Both the position numbers and the translations under genes were made by a program. From assembly GCA_027559495.1 (NCBI GenBank), contig JAMXSV010000028.1:1240001-1304000 (forward strand): a stretch of DNA of 64,000 bases, written 5' to 3'. Shown piece after piece: positions 43,513 to 56,000 of this stretch; within the stretch, counting starts at the first letter, position 1; each line of letters begins with the position of its first letter. This DNA is from Aurifilum marmelostoma (Eukaryota; Ascomycota; Sordariomycetes; Diaporthales; Cryphonectriaceae). A model generated the notes under the pieces. The model was given only the letters and a program-made list of their open reading frames with translations, was not told the origin of the DNA and did not search any database.

Positions 43513-45127
43513 TCAGTACCTCAACGCTCCAGGTCCATGTCGATGGCGTGGATGGGCATGCAGATGACCAGAACCACCGAAAAGAACTTGATTCCCGAGG
43601 CCCGTGTTTCTCTCCATGCTGGGGATCGCACCAAAGAGATCCGACTCGCCCCGCATAGCCATCTCCTTCAGGATCAGGGCTCCGACCGCTGGGTTTTCCG
43701 TCAGATACTCGTTCGTCTCGACGGGCCATTTCCTCCACAGCATGGTCTGTAGGTACCCGACGCGCGCAAAGATCATCTTCACGAGGTTATCGTTCTCACC
43801 GGCCCCCTCGTAGAGCTTCGAGCAGAGCCTGAGGACCTCGACCCGCGCGGCATCCGGGCCTGCCGTCTCGAACATGTCGATCATGACACGGGCGACCCTC
43901 TGCTTGAACCCTTCGAGCAGGTACTTGTTGGCGCAGACATACACGTGGATGTTGAGCTCGTATGTCATGAGCCACGTGCGCATGTCGTCGCCCTGAATCC
44001 GTGCCGGGTCTTTTCCCCCGCCACCAGAGGGTGTCGGTGGTATGGTAGCTGGCCACAGAGAAAGGGCATCTCTCACTCGACGGGGGTTGTTGCGAGGTCT
44101 CTGGCCGGGGAGATCTGCAGTGACACCAGGGTGGGGCAGTTGACCCGGTATATGCGGCGTGGCAAGCGGATTACTCGAGCCCAACTGAGGGTATCCGCAT
44201 GCGATACAAAGAGAGCCATAGCACAGCGGACAAGCACAATCTGGTCGGTGTTCGCCCGGATGCTTCTGTCCTAGGCGCTCGTCTTCGCTATGGGCTCGAC
44301 CGCGTTGCACCCGGTCTTGACGGTGCCGAGGGTGGTCAGCGTCATCGCTGAAGTCGTCACCGCTTAAGTCGCTCACGTCGCCTAGGTCCAGGTCCGGAAT
44401 GTCGACAACGGCCGGGCCTTTGCCTTTGTCCTTGACCTGGCCCTTGTCTTTGAATCTGGTTTTGTCCTCACCTGGACCGAGCGCGCTGGACAGAGGTCTG
44501 GTCGGCACATACTTGTCTTCGTAGAGGTAGGCAACGAGGAAGTGGAAGATGGCTGGATCCTCCTCTGGCAAGTCGAGTGACTGGGCCGCCGCCTCCGCAA
44601 AATTTCCGCAGAGTGCTCTCTCAAACCATGTAGACTTGAGCAAGACGTCCTTGTGGATCTAGTGACACATGAGTGAGCCATTATTCGTATTGAACCGCAT
44701 GCAAAATGCGTGTGCGTGTGTGTGTGATCCGGAAGCTGAAACCCACCTGGAAGACCTCCTGATGCGGAGCAGTACCGACACGGACGGGGATAATCGGAGA
44801 GCTGTATCGCCTGCGGCAGCAAATTGTCAGTCAAAACCCTGAGCGTATAGGGAGCTTTTGGGCATGAAATGGCGGCTATCTAAGAGGGGGGAAACAAAAA
44901 CAATGTGACATGTATATGCCAAAACCTTACCCATCGTGAGTAGTCAACCATAAATCCTCCTGATAGTCCAAGGTCTCCTCCACGACTAGACTTTTCGGAA
45001 TCTTGCTCAGCACTCGGACGTCCGGTACCCTCGATGGACCTTGGATGGCATCCCGCAGGGTATGTTCCCTACTGCGGTTGCTCCCTCGTGAGGGGCCCTC
45101 CCCATTTCTTGCCGCCGGGGCTGCCAT
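43513..45127 (-). CDS. BTB/POZ-domain protein with a Cys cluster
   Basis: Predicted protein-protein interaction factor, perhaps a Cullin-3 adaptor; function unknown. Three exons (45127-44931, 44810-44747, 44658-43513) give 468 residues. The BTB fold begins after a short disordered N-terminus: VRVGTAPHQEVFQIHKDVLL, then STWFERALCGNFAEAAAQS and EDPAIFHFLVAYLYEDKYVP. A long acidic/basic insert follows (VVDIPDLDLGDVSDLSGDD). Next comes a cysteine cluster, HRPDCACPLCYGSLCIACGY, that might bind zinc. The second half of the BTB-associated helices is MTYELNIHVYVCANKYLLEG then FKQRVARVMIDMFE. So the disordered insert and Cys cluster interrupt the usual fungal BTB layout. The tail is His-rich (HLHAHPRHRHGPG). 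Exon phases are consistent. It is tandem with the helicase. Confidence 0.85.
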
Positions 45128-46870
45128 GGCATATGAATGCTTTGCTGTTGACTTCTTCGTTTTCTTTTATGTGTGTTGGGGGTTCCGAGACGACAGACCC
45201 CAATCAACAAATGGATAAAGCCAGTGAGCCAAAATGCTCGAGAGCCTGAAGAGGGAATTAGTGTGAGGAGAAAAGGGATTTTCTTCCGGGCAAGACGGGC
45301 GGGGGAACAATGATTGAAAAGGCAGAACCCAGACCTGCAGGCTTGATAGCCGGGGCGGCACACGCCGAAAAGCGATATTATACGGACGCAGAAAAAGCAA
45401 AGAAAGAGGCAAAAGGTCCCACATGCACGTTTCAGGGAGGGTCGAAGCCGGCAGCCGGCAGCGGGAAGAGGGTGTTGAGCAAAGGTAGCAGCTAGCCAGC
45501 CAGCCAGCCACACCGACCATCTGACCGAATGACATGCATGTAGACAGAGGTTGTGACGGTATGGCGAGAGGCTCGTGAGAGCCTTCAGAGAGTCCGAGCT
45601 TCGTGGGTCCTTGCCGTCTCTGCCTGTTGTGTCCAAGAGAGCCTGATTCTAGCAAGCATGCCGAAAAGTGAGAAGCAGGACGGCAGGTATTCTGTCAACC
45701 TGGACTAGAAACACAGCATGACCTGAGGCGGTGACAAAGGTGGGTGGTGGAGATGGTGTTCTCATAGGCAAGCGGCTGTTGTTTATCTGACACAGGCGGG
45801 AGGCGGGTAGCCGCCGCCACATTCACATATTCTCATTGCGAAGGGGCTTTGCATCCTTTTCCTAAGAAGCAACTGCTCTTCGGAAGTCCCAGGACGACCG
45901 AGACCACCCGCGCGCGAAAAGGCTAGGTGCCATATAACGGGTCGTGGTCTGGCCCTGCGTTGCAAAAAAAAAAAAAAAAAAAAAAAAAAGCAATGCTACT
46001 GTAGACAAAAGCAAGCACAGCATGCATGCAGGCAGCAAAGGCCGACGTTGCATCACCTGCATCAATAGTGCAAGGACTGCCAAGGATTTGAGGCGGACGG
46101 ACCGTAGCACGCAACTCTGCCAGGGGTCACATCCAGTATGTTGTGCAACATTGGGCTGCCGTAGAAGCAAATGAGGCTGCGGTGCTGCGTTGGGCGTTAA
46201 TGACTGATGTGCTGTTCAGGTCATGTGTGTCTTTCCGCACGATAACTGGTGAGCCTTGCCACCCATGCATCTGCATAAGACGAGGTGATCACTGTGGCCG
46301 CGAAACCATTTCAGGCAAAAGAACTGCAATATGATGCAATAACTTGACAGCGAGCGTGGCCAGCTGCACTGTAGTACTCTGTCACCCTCTCACTGCCTTT
46401 TCGCTGGCAGCTGGAAAGACGGGGACAGCAGAGTGTCCTGGCCGAACAAGAGGGCGAAATGACTACCTCTTCGCTCATTGTTGGGAAACATGGTGGGTTG
46501 CAGCCGACACGCAGCGGGTGGAGGCGGGGAGGGGGCCATATTGGACACAGCTCTGTCAGTGGCTGAGGGCGAAACACAAGGCTTGCTCCGCCGCGGGATG
46601 CTGCAGGAGATGGACCACACCATCGGTAGACGGGCTTTTCGCGAGATTGCTTTAGTGAGGCCAAAAGGGACCTTTCTTTCTTGAAAAAGAAAAAGAAGGA
46701 AAAGAAGAAAACCGAAAAGAAAAAGAAAGCAGCAGGTGGAGATAGGGACGTAGAGTTGCACAGCGACCATCCGCTGTAGGCCACGACGAGACACAACAGC
46801 TTGTCGACGCTTCCGATACGAGTTCGAGATATACCTGAGCGGGCTTGTGGTTTGAGAAGGATCCTGGTTG
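45128..46870. other. 1.74-kb intergenic region with A26 run
   Basis: BTB promoter side and helicase 3' flank; no gene is supportable. A run of 26 A lies at 45964-45989, and A/G-rich sequence near 46680-46730. Confidence 0.5.
45964..45989. repeat. A26 homopolymer
   Basis: Twenty-six consecutive A, preceded by TGC and followed by GC; intergenic. There is no adjacent transposon body or target-site duplication that I can see. Confidence 0.85.
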
Positions 46871-49800
46871 TCACTCTTCATCGACTTCTTGTTGCAGCTC
46901 GATTTCTGGTATGAATGTCCATTAGTGTCTTTTCTTTCTCTCTCTCTCTCTTTTTTTTTCTTCTTCTTCTCTCTCACTCCTGTAGGTACCAGATAAACTT
47001 ACGCCACAGCCTGTTTGCGGAGTCTGCAATGGCACTCGCCTTGTTCAGCAGCTTCTCCTTGTACTTCTCCTCGTCCTTGGCCTCAAGACGCAGCTTGTTG
47101 GGCTGTGCTTGCATCAAGATCGGAACCAGCTCCTGAGCATCCACGTTCGCAACCGCAGCCACGCTCCGCAGCCCGTTGTCCCAGAATACGCGCGCGGTTC
47201 TGCTCTTGACAAATGTGATCTTGGCCAGCTCTAGCAGTTCAGACCTCGCTCCGGCCTTGAGGCGGTCTGAGAAGTGGTCCAGCGCAGCGGCCATGACCCC
47301 CCAGCCCATCTGCGCACAGAATTTGATCATGCCAGCCGCAAACCCCTGGCAGGACTGCGCCAGCGTCTGCACCGTGCCGCGCGGCACCTCGTATTTCTGC
47401 GCCACCCGGTGAACGGGCATCTCGTTACAGAGGTCACGAAGCTGTAGAGCGAGGTAGAAGCGGTGGTAGACACGGGCGAGTTCCTTCTCCTCAGCTGTCG
47501 AGGTCTTCATCGTGCCTCCGCGCGACATCCTGATGATTTCGGTGGGCTTTAACCCTAGAAAGCCGAGTACCCGCATGCCGCTCTCATCCAGGTCCTCCAT
47601 CTCGTTGGCAAGTACCTTCCAGTTGATGGTGGCCGACATGTTCTGCACAGGTGTGAATGTGTAGAGAATATGCATTTCACCATCCATCACAAAAGCCCGA
47701 AGTGCCTTCTTCAGTTCCTCGTGAATGAATATGCCGTCTTCAGGGTCAAGCGACGAGGTTACGATAGCCTTGCCGAGCTGCGTTGCTTCGAAGTTGGAGA
47801 ACTGATCGATGGCAATGAAACCTCTGGCCTGTAAATCCGAGAGGCTGGTCTTGACAAGGGTGTCAATCTCTTCGGCGTCTCGGGAGTGGTAGAGCAGTGT
47901 CTTTCGGATGTAATCGTCGAGTGACTCCTGACTGGTGGCAAGGCGCACAGCAACAGCCTCAAGCAGCGCCCTCTGTATGCGTTGCTTGTCGGTGGTGAGG
48001 GAGCTTGACACCTGGGGCAGCTCTGCTCGCATCAGCTCCTCGACATCTTCAAGGTCCTTCTGTCGACAACAGAGATATGTCTCTCCGACCTCGTCCTTGC
48101 CTTTCCGGCCAGCTCGCCCCCTCATCTGGCGCAGCATGGCAGGTCCCACAAGATCGCGACCCATGCGGGCATTATGTAAGATCACACGCCTCGCCGGCAG
48201 GTTTATGCCCGCTGCCAGGGAGCAAGTGGCCACACAGACTTTGATCACCCCACAGTCATACGCATTGGCGATCAGGTCCCGCTCCTCGATGGTGAGCCCG
48301 GCATGATGGAAAGCGACACCTCTTGGTATCGTCTGCTCGAGTGCCGCATCCAGGCCGCCCGGCAGGCTTCGAAGGTCTCCCAGCAAGTCTGCCCGCTTCT
48401 CTTGAGTATCTACATTCATCTCACTCAGAAGGGGCATAGCGCGACTGATGATCAGCGCATCGGACTCGCAGCCAACGCGGCTGCCCGCAAACACTAGCAC
48501 ACCATAGCCAGCGCGAGCTGTCTCGCACGCCAGCGCAACAACGGAGTTTAGTACAGGGTCCTGCAACTCTTTCACAGCAGATGGCGCGATGTTGCCCAGA
48601 ATACCTAACCTCGTCTGCAGGCCTTGGCTACCAGTTGCTTGTGTTGCAGCTCTAATCAAGGCGCTCGTCGTCTCAGCTGCAATCACATTGCCATCGCAGA
48701 CTATGTGCTCTTCAATCGGCACAGGTTTGTAAGAGGTTTCATAGAAGTGCGCATGGAGCCAAGCCGCAAGAAGCTTGATATTTGTGAGCGTTGCACTCAT
48801 GCCAATGATCTGCACGGTATCATCCACAGAGAGAAGCTTGGTCGCCATGAGCTCAAGCAGGTAGCCGCGGTGGTCGTCGTCGATCATGTGGAGCTCATCG
48901 AGCACGATGACCTTGAGCTTGGTAAAAGAACCATCATCGATCGCGCCATTGACGAGGGCGTTCGCCTTTTCCATGGTGCAGACTCCGATATCAAAATCGG
49001 CCCACGTCTGCTTGATCTTGCTTCCGCCAAAGAAACCAACCACTCTGACGGTGTCCTCGTCTGCACGTTTCCTCCAGAGCCTGCGCTCGGAGTCGCTGAT
49101 CGGCCCAGTGATGGCATCCCTCGAGATACCGCTGACAATGTTCCTCAGCCACCGGACCTTCTCCTGAACAAGAGCGACATAGGGTAGGACCAGCAAGGCT
49201 TTGGCTTCCCTGTCTTGTAGCACTCTCTTGACCATTAAAATGTCTGCCACAAGGGACTTGCCGCCGCCGGTTGGTGCACTATAGACGAGATTTCTCCTGC
49301 CCTGAAGAAGACCCGGCTGCAAGAGACATTGCTTCTGCCAGGGGTAGATGCTCTGAATGCCGAGAGATTCGAGGTTGGCCACCAGCGGTGCTGGCAGTCT
49401 ATAGGAGGGGTGAGACAGTCTCAGCTGAGCATCATGGGCTGGCGTCGGAGTAGAGGGGAATTTCTTCCTCTGTGAGTACTCAGACAGGCCATTCACGGTA
49501 GTGCCGCCCTGGGTCGGTGCTGGTCGATATCTCGTGACCTCGCTGGCCACGAGACTCGGCAGCACTGAGGTGACAGACGCAGCAGTCCAAAAAGGAGCAA
49601 CTCTCTTCGCAGCCCGATGCTCCTTGTCGGCTGCTGTATGTGGCGCCTCGACTTGGCGCTTCTGTCCCCCCCGTGCTGGCGGTGGTGACAACTTGGTACG
49701 TGGTTCGATGCTCCTGTGCAGCTTGCACACTCGTCTTATGCCAGGTGCCAGTGTTTCCAGCCATTTTCGAGCCCGTCTGGGCGGCTGACGGAGTCGAGCG

Positions 49801-50079
49801 AGTCCAGGAGCACGAGTTCCAAACAGGGCACGCTCATCTTCCAGGTCGGTGTCACATGCTCTGCGGATCAGAGCGCAGCCAAAGAGCGACTTGTGGTCAA
49901 AAGAATATGCTAGAGGCGGCCCAAAATAAATGGCAAAGAAAAACAAGATGAAAAGCCAAAGGACCAAGAAAGGAGAGTGAGTGGTATCAGCAATCCTCGA
50001 AACGGAACGCCCAGAGCGAGCAAATAGTCCTTCTTTGCCTTGGTTGAGGGTCTTTATTTTTATTTCTCCCGGAACCCAT
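46871..50079 (-). CDS. POLQ/HELQ-type superfamily 2 DNA helicase
   Basis: Predicted 3'-5' DNA helicase of the Pol-theta/HELQ/Mus308 family, acting in nuclear repair of replication damage. Main exon 49909-47003, last exon 46905-46871, and a proposed 4-base first exon 50079-50076 (ATG plus G), giving 981 residues. Helicase motifs: GIQSIYPWQKQCL, Walker A YSAPTGGGKSLVADI (near 213), motif II VIVLDELHMIDDDHRGYLLE (near 338), MSATLTN, GVAFHHAGLTIEERDLI, TCSLAAGINLPARRVI and MRGRAGRKGKDEVGETYL. Winged-helix and ratchet-type regions follow. No polymerase domain is present. The last intron (GTAAGT donor, CACTAATGG branch, ACCAG acceptor) changes the end to WQIELQQEVDEE. The N-terminus is uncertain: no ATG exists in the main open frame before the helicase core, and joining ATG-G to CATAT gives MAYSFDHKSLFG. 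Confidence 0.9.
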
Positions 50080-53000
50080 CCAGATGTCACCAGGCAGCGA
50101 GAGGTTGCGAAACAGGTAATCGCGAGATGCAGTCAGGCTAGCTGCCTTAGGTAAGCAGCAACGGCGAACCCCCGGATCAGTGCCGCGATGGGAGAGCCCT
50201 AAGCTTGGAAGGTCCCTGCATTTCAGCCCCAGCTCATTGGCCAGAACGCACAGCCCGACCCCTGCATGGAGGGATACCACCTCGTCCAATTGGCCCACTA
50301 CCAGACCACGCGGGTGGACCCCTCCCTTTCCGCAGTTTCCTACTACGTACATGCTACTGTACTGTGTTTGTACCAATGTACAGTAGATCCCGAGCGCCAT
50401 GTTCCAGAGGTCCCCCTCTGGCTTCGGTTGGGTGCATCGCCGTCCACGGTCAGTCGACTGGAACCAAACACACCAACTTGATGCGGCGGCAGATTCGGTG
50501 CACTCCATGTTGTTCAAGCTCAATGCTCATCTGATCTAGTGATTCTGGCGCGTCTTGGGTATCTTGGACCTCCCATCTTCTGCAATGTACTGGCTCGCTC
50601 TCAAGTCTCTCTCTTGTCCTCTTTTTATCTTTCATTTTCCTGTTCCCCCCCCTGCGCACTGAGATGTTGTTGCGCAGGGCGTGGTAGAAGTGGCAACAAG
50701 GGGCTCTCCCGCGGGCGCCATGGATACTCGCAGCAGTGCTAAATTTCACTCACTTCCCCGTGATGCCCCGCCTACTGCTCATACACCCGCCATAGAGGCC
50801 CCGTTCCTATTGTCCTATAGCGACTGGGAACTGCCCAACCGTGGCAATAGAGATTTTGCTAGATATTCGCTCACTCTTCTAGCGCCTACTGCAAGGCTCT
50901 AGGCTGTGCAAATCGAATCGAAGTATTTTGGGGGGGGGGGGCGGGAAATGTTTCGTCGAGACATCCTATGTTCGTGCTTAATAGTCAATCGTCTCTTTGA
51001 CAACATTCGTGAGATTGGTCTGTGTGCCCTCACTTTGTTCATTCATTCCTTTGTCAGGTGGCGGGATTTCAGAGAGCGTCACACAGTTCGTGCTTCGGGT
51101 CAGGATATAATCTGCTGTCAAGCGTAGACTGACTGGTGTCCTGTCCGACAGTCCCCTCCCTTGGCGCGACCCCTCGTGCGGTCCGGTTCCCCGTGGTATG
51201 ATGGGGCATTCTTCGTCTGCCACGCATGCTCCGAGGTCAAAAATGGTGGCCTGTCTTGTCCTCTGCCGCCACTTCTTTTTGTCTGCTATTCTTTGTCCAG
51301 TCTTTCAAGGAATGAGATGACCAAGCTATCGAGTATGAGACACACGCACCGTGTCTGCGCCGCGCCCCTCTCCTCTTTTGATCTCTTCTTTTTCATCATC
51401 TCGTCCACGTGCACCGCAGGGCTGATGCCAGACGATCCGAGCGTCCATCTTGCATATACGTTGTCCGCCACCCCGTCACCCCGTTTCTCTGGAAAGGGCA
51501 AGAAAGCTCACCAGGCCCTTCTGGCGCGAGGGAACACAACATGGCCTAGGGTCTCTAGTCCTATTTGGAGGGTCGACTGTCACGCTGGCAGCCAATGAAA
51601 GGTTGCTCGTTTTGGGAAATTTGGTGCACCATTGGTGTTGTGCAACAAGACCCCGGCACCGGCCACACCACAGCCCCCCTCCCCTTGAGTAGTACTACGT
51701 ATCTGCAAATGCTGGGGTCCAGTCCGTTCAGCCGATCGCTTCTACCCGGTGACATGAAAGTCGTTCTTCTCAGAAACCGCTGCCAAATTGAAGGCAGCCC
51801 AGGAACAAAGCGTGCTCACGTTGAGAGAAAGCCTTGATGCCTTTAGCTAGGGGTGAGAAAAAGCACGTTCCGAGGAGAGCGCGGGAATATGCTGCAGATC
51901 GTCAAGCTCTTTGGTGGGGACCGAAACGTGGATGATTGCTTATTGTGGCGAATAAATTCGAAGCGCAGCAGAGCGATTCCCGCCAGGATATCTCGACCTG
52001 TTTGCGAGACTAGCCCTGGATCAGGCTCGCCGGTCCAGTCCAGTCCAGATTTTCTGCGTGCCGCTGCCGCAACGTGCCCCAGCGTGCACAGCACAAGCCC
52101 TGGTAGAGTGCACTTTTGATATCGGTCATCTCTGGTTGGGAAATGCCTTGTCAGCGGTACCCCTGACTGGCGCCAAGCGATGACCAATGTCGGGTTTGAC
52201 CTTTGAAACAGCTGGCAGCATCCATCTGCGCTGCTCTGCCCAAAAATAATCACGATCCTGCTGGTAATGAGGAAGAGGGGGGAGGAAAAAGAAAAAAAAT
52301 CAGCAATACGGGTTAGCCGCCACCTCCCCATACGCACTAACTCACCTTCGCAAACTCGATGCTGGTCATGTCGCTTGTGCCGACCCAAGGGCAATTTACA
52401 GCAAACCTGGAGCGACAACGACGATGACGACGACAGACTATCAACATCTTGTCCGGGTCCTCGCCAATGCTTGCATGCAAGAGATTCCAGAGGTAAATCC
52501 TGAGTGGTGCTGAACGGTGGAGGTTGCGGTTGGGCAGCCGCAGTGATCCACGCGGGCTGAGAGGTGCGGAGGAAGCCACCATACCCTGTCGTGCATGGCC
52601 GCGTTCGTGCATGGAACGACAACAGCTCTGCTCCTACTCTGTCGTCAGGACGTGGCTGCAGACCGAGGTCTTTGGGCAGTCAGTCCATCTAGATGAATCC
52701 ACAATCAACATAATATCAAGGTAACCTTTCTTGACCATTTTGTCTTGAAAGAGATGCAAAGCCGTTAGAAGTCGGAGGCAGCGGCATCAGGAACAAATGA
52801 TGCAGGCTGTCGGGCCAGTCCGTACGCAGCACTCTGGCTCCGACGACCAAATCGTCGGCAGGGCTCTAGATATTCCGGCGATCCTTCAAAGATTATATCC
52901 CAATGCTAAAAAGGACAAAACTTCAACATTTCGAGGTGGTGCTTGATAGAAAGTCCAAGTTTGATGATTCGGCCTGAACGAGGAGGCGAGAGATGCTGAG

Positions 53001-56000
53001 GTGAGTTGAGGGATCCGGTCGTAAGAAGGACCTCAGCCCCTTGCAAGATCCCTGATGCGAATTCCGGTCCCCCGGGGGGGGGGGCTATTGTTCAGAACCC
53101 ACATCCTACGACAGCATCTGCGATGCTGCTTTCATAGCGTCACAGTTGGCGCATGCAGTTGTGACGCCTGTTCTACCAAGAGACAAGAATGAGAATGGAA
53201 AAGGCTTGCTGTCAGGTTTCCAACTCGTGCTGTCCTTCCATATTGAAACCGCAAGTGACAAGAGCCACTGCGACGTGCTGTATGAATTACGAAAAGAAGA
53301 GAGAGAGAGCACTTTCGTCTCGGTAGTGTGGCGCGGGAGACGGGACTGGCGAGTAGAGCGGGCGATTCCATCCGACCCATTTCCTAACCGATTCCCATCT
53401 GGGATCAAGTCGATGGCAGAGCAAGAGGCTAGACGTCAGTGTGTCCCGAATCGTACTCGAGTCAAGTGAAAAAGCTTGGAGCGACGATACGTCCAGCTGC
53501 GTTCGGCCACTTAGAGGCAACAGGCGCATCTCTGCCCAAATTGACGGGACTGGCCCTCATTCCAAGCTGGTCATTCCAGCCGCCGAGATGAGATGGGGGT
53601 GTTTGAGGATCCGCAGCGTCGTCTCGAAAAGAAAAAGGAAAAGAATAGGGGACGAGCGGGCATAAGAGACAACACCAACACGACGGGACGCGTTGAAATA
53701 GGAGAGGAGAGGAGACCTTTTAGGTGGGTTTGGGGATCACGGGAGTTGTGGGCTCTGAGGCGTGGCCCTTTCGACCCTTTTTTAGTGCTTGAGGATCCAC
53801 CTGGTAGGGTAGATTTCATGCATCGCGGCCGCGCTGCTGGTGGTTTTGTTGCGACCCTGGCCGCTGGACTTGGGATGATTAGGGAGAATGGCGAGATCGC
53901 CGAATGTGGCAGCCACCATTGCCGCGACATCAATCCATGGAATGTGCAGCCATTCTTCCTATTCTGTCTCTTCTACTCTCGCAGCTGCTGACATCCCCTT
54001 CCCCCCCCTTTTCACTCTCTGTCCCTCTCAGTATAGGATCGACTGGCAAACGTGAGAACACATGGGCCTCCGTTACGCCATCGACCAACAGCACAAGTAA
54101 CAGCCACGCAACGCGTACTTCCGTTACCTTGTTCATGGCGTAGCCGGGTTTTATACGCTTAGGGTATTGACCGGCACCGGTCAGGAACTTCGTACACGGC
54201 TTGGTGGCTTTTTGAAAGGGGGCAGGAGGAAGTATGTTGTGTATGTGTGTGTGGTGGCAGGTCGTCATAAGGCGGCAGGCTGACAGGCGCGAGAGGTGAG
54301 GTGATGACATGTTCAACTGGGCACAGCGGCGATATCCAGCAAATGAGCGATGGGCGGAGGGACAAACGATCTTTTCAGGAACATGAACCTTCCTGGCCCT
54401 ACCTAGTCGCACACCTACCAGATGCAGCACAACAGAGGCGACAACACTTCTCGGCTGCTTGGCTTGGTCGAACGTGAGGGAGGATGCCGAAGCTGCCTGG
54501 GCGTGGGTGGTTCCACATGGGGGGTGGATGGGGGATCCAATGTAGAGGACAGGTTGCGGGTACATGAGGATACGTACCGAAGAACTCCTGCTGCGAAGGT
54601 GCCGCCCACTGCACACCTTCAAGATCTTTCCGCATGTTCCAGCCAACTGGTCGCGCCGGGGTAGGAGCCCCAACACAACCCTGTTCAACCCTGCTCAGGT
54701 GCCACTTCCAAAGTGCGAGGACAGTGCTCCTGCCTCCCGTTCCATCAACCTCTGCCACGCTTTCCTCGAACCTAGGTCTAGCAACCCATCTAGGAAAGAA
54801 CATCCCAAAATTGAGTCACACATGTCAATTTCTCTCACATGATTGATCATACCTCAAACCCTTCTCGTGCTGGGGTGATGGAGTCATTTGGATTCATGTA
54901 GTACTATGGTAGTCGTTTGTGCCAGGTCAGTGGGTCATCCTTCTTGCTGTGTAGTTTCTGAGGGGGGGGGGGGGGGGGGAGACTGGAAGTTTCTGGTCAG
55001 TGTGGGACACTGCAGCCGGTGTGATTTCCTGTCGGCCTCGCATCCTCTCCAGGACCATCACGCCGCCCGCCAGACATATCGCATATGATGGCTTCTCTGA
55101 CAGATCCTCACTACTTCTCACGATCTAGACTGCATCTAGATCAAATTACTGATTATGATTTACACGAGCCCCCCCGGCCCTCCCCTTCATTCTCCCTTTT
55201 GGGCAATTACATACCTTGGTCGCCATCAAGATCAAAGAATGATTGCAAGCTTTGTAGGCATGACTGGTTTAGCAACCTGCTCCTGGCAACCCATCTGTCG
55301 CATCTCCTCCCAGGGTATCCTCCCACATGACAGGCCCTTTTTTCTATAGCTCTTCCACTGCAAGGTCTATCATAGTACTAGTAGTGGTATGGGTGAAAAG
55401 AAAAGCCTGGGGAAAACTGGTGAAGAACCAATCAACAACGTCGTCCCCTTCAGTGATGCAGTCACTGAAGACCTTGAATGTTATGCATCTTGTAGGGATC
55501 CACATAAGATGGTGCTGTGCAAGATCTGATTCCGTCATTGCGGATGGTGGTCGTCAGGAAAAGAATTTGATATGAATGGGGGGTGGGCAGGCATTTCAAG
55601 GCGTGTCGTCTTTTTTCAGGGCTCGGCAGAAAGCCCACGTTAGGTTGGGGCAGCAAAGCATGGGGACAAGGTCTTGGGTACATGAGGAGACATGATGTGC
55701 AAAGTCAGGGCCCCTGTTCGCTGTCTGCTGGGGTAGCCTTTGTGCAGAGGCGGCGTATGGCTTGGTTAGAGCATGTCACCCATGTCGGTCAGATCCACCG
55801 CGACGTCTCCATCCCATCTCTTCCTCTCTCTCTTTCTTTCTCTCTCTCGCCCTTCCCTGGTCTCTTGTCTGTCTTTTCGCCCTTCGCTTTTCTCGGCCGG
55901 TTCGTGGCATGTTTTGATCTATAGGGTCCGGCCCCCCCCCCCCCCCTCAACGGAGGTTTTCCTTCCCTCCCCTCTCCCCTTGTCTGTCCCAGCAGGACAC

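Noticed and set aside
45955..46000. A26 run as the tail of a retroposed element
   Set aside because: I see no upstream retroelement body, no target-site duplication and no gene-like sequence before the A run.
51843..52622. 259-codon minus-strand frame in the gene desert
   Set aside because: Codon use is unlike the real genes, there are no domains, and it contains Ser-runs from simple repeats.
53930..54688. 252-codon minus-strand frame in the gene desert
   Set aside because: No motif, no codon bias and no supporting splice structure; consistent with chance.
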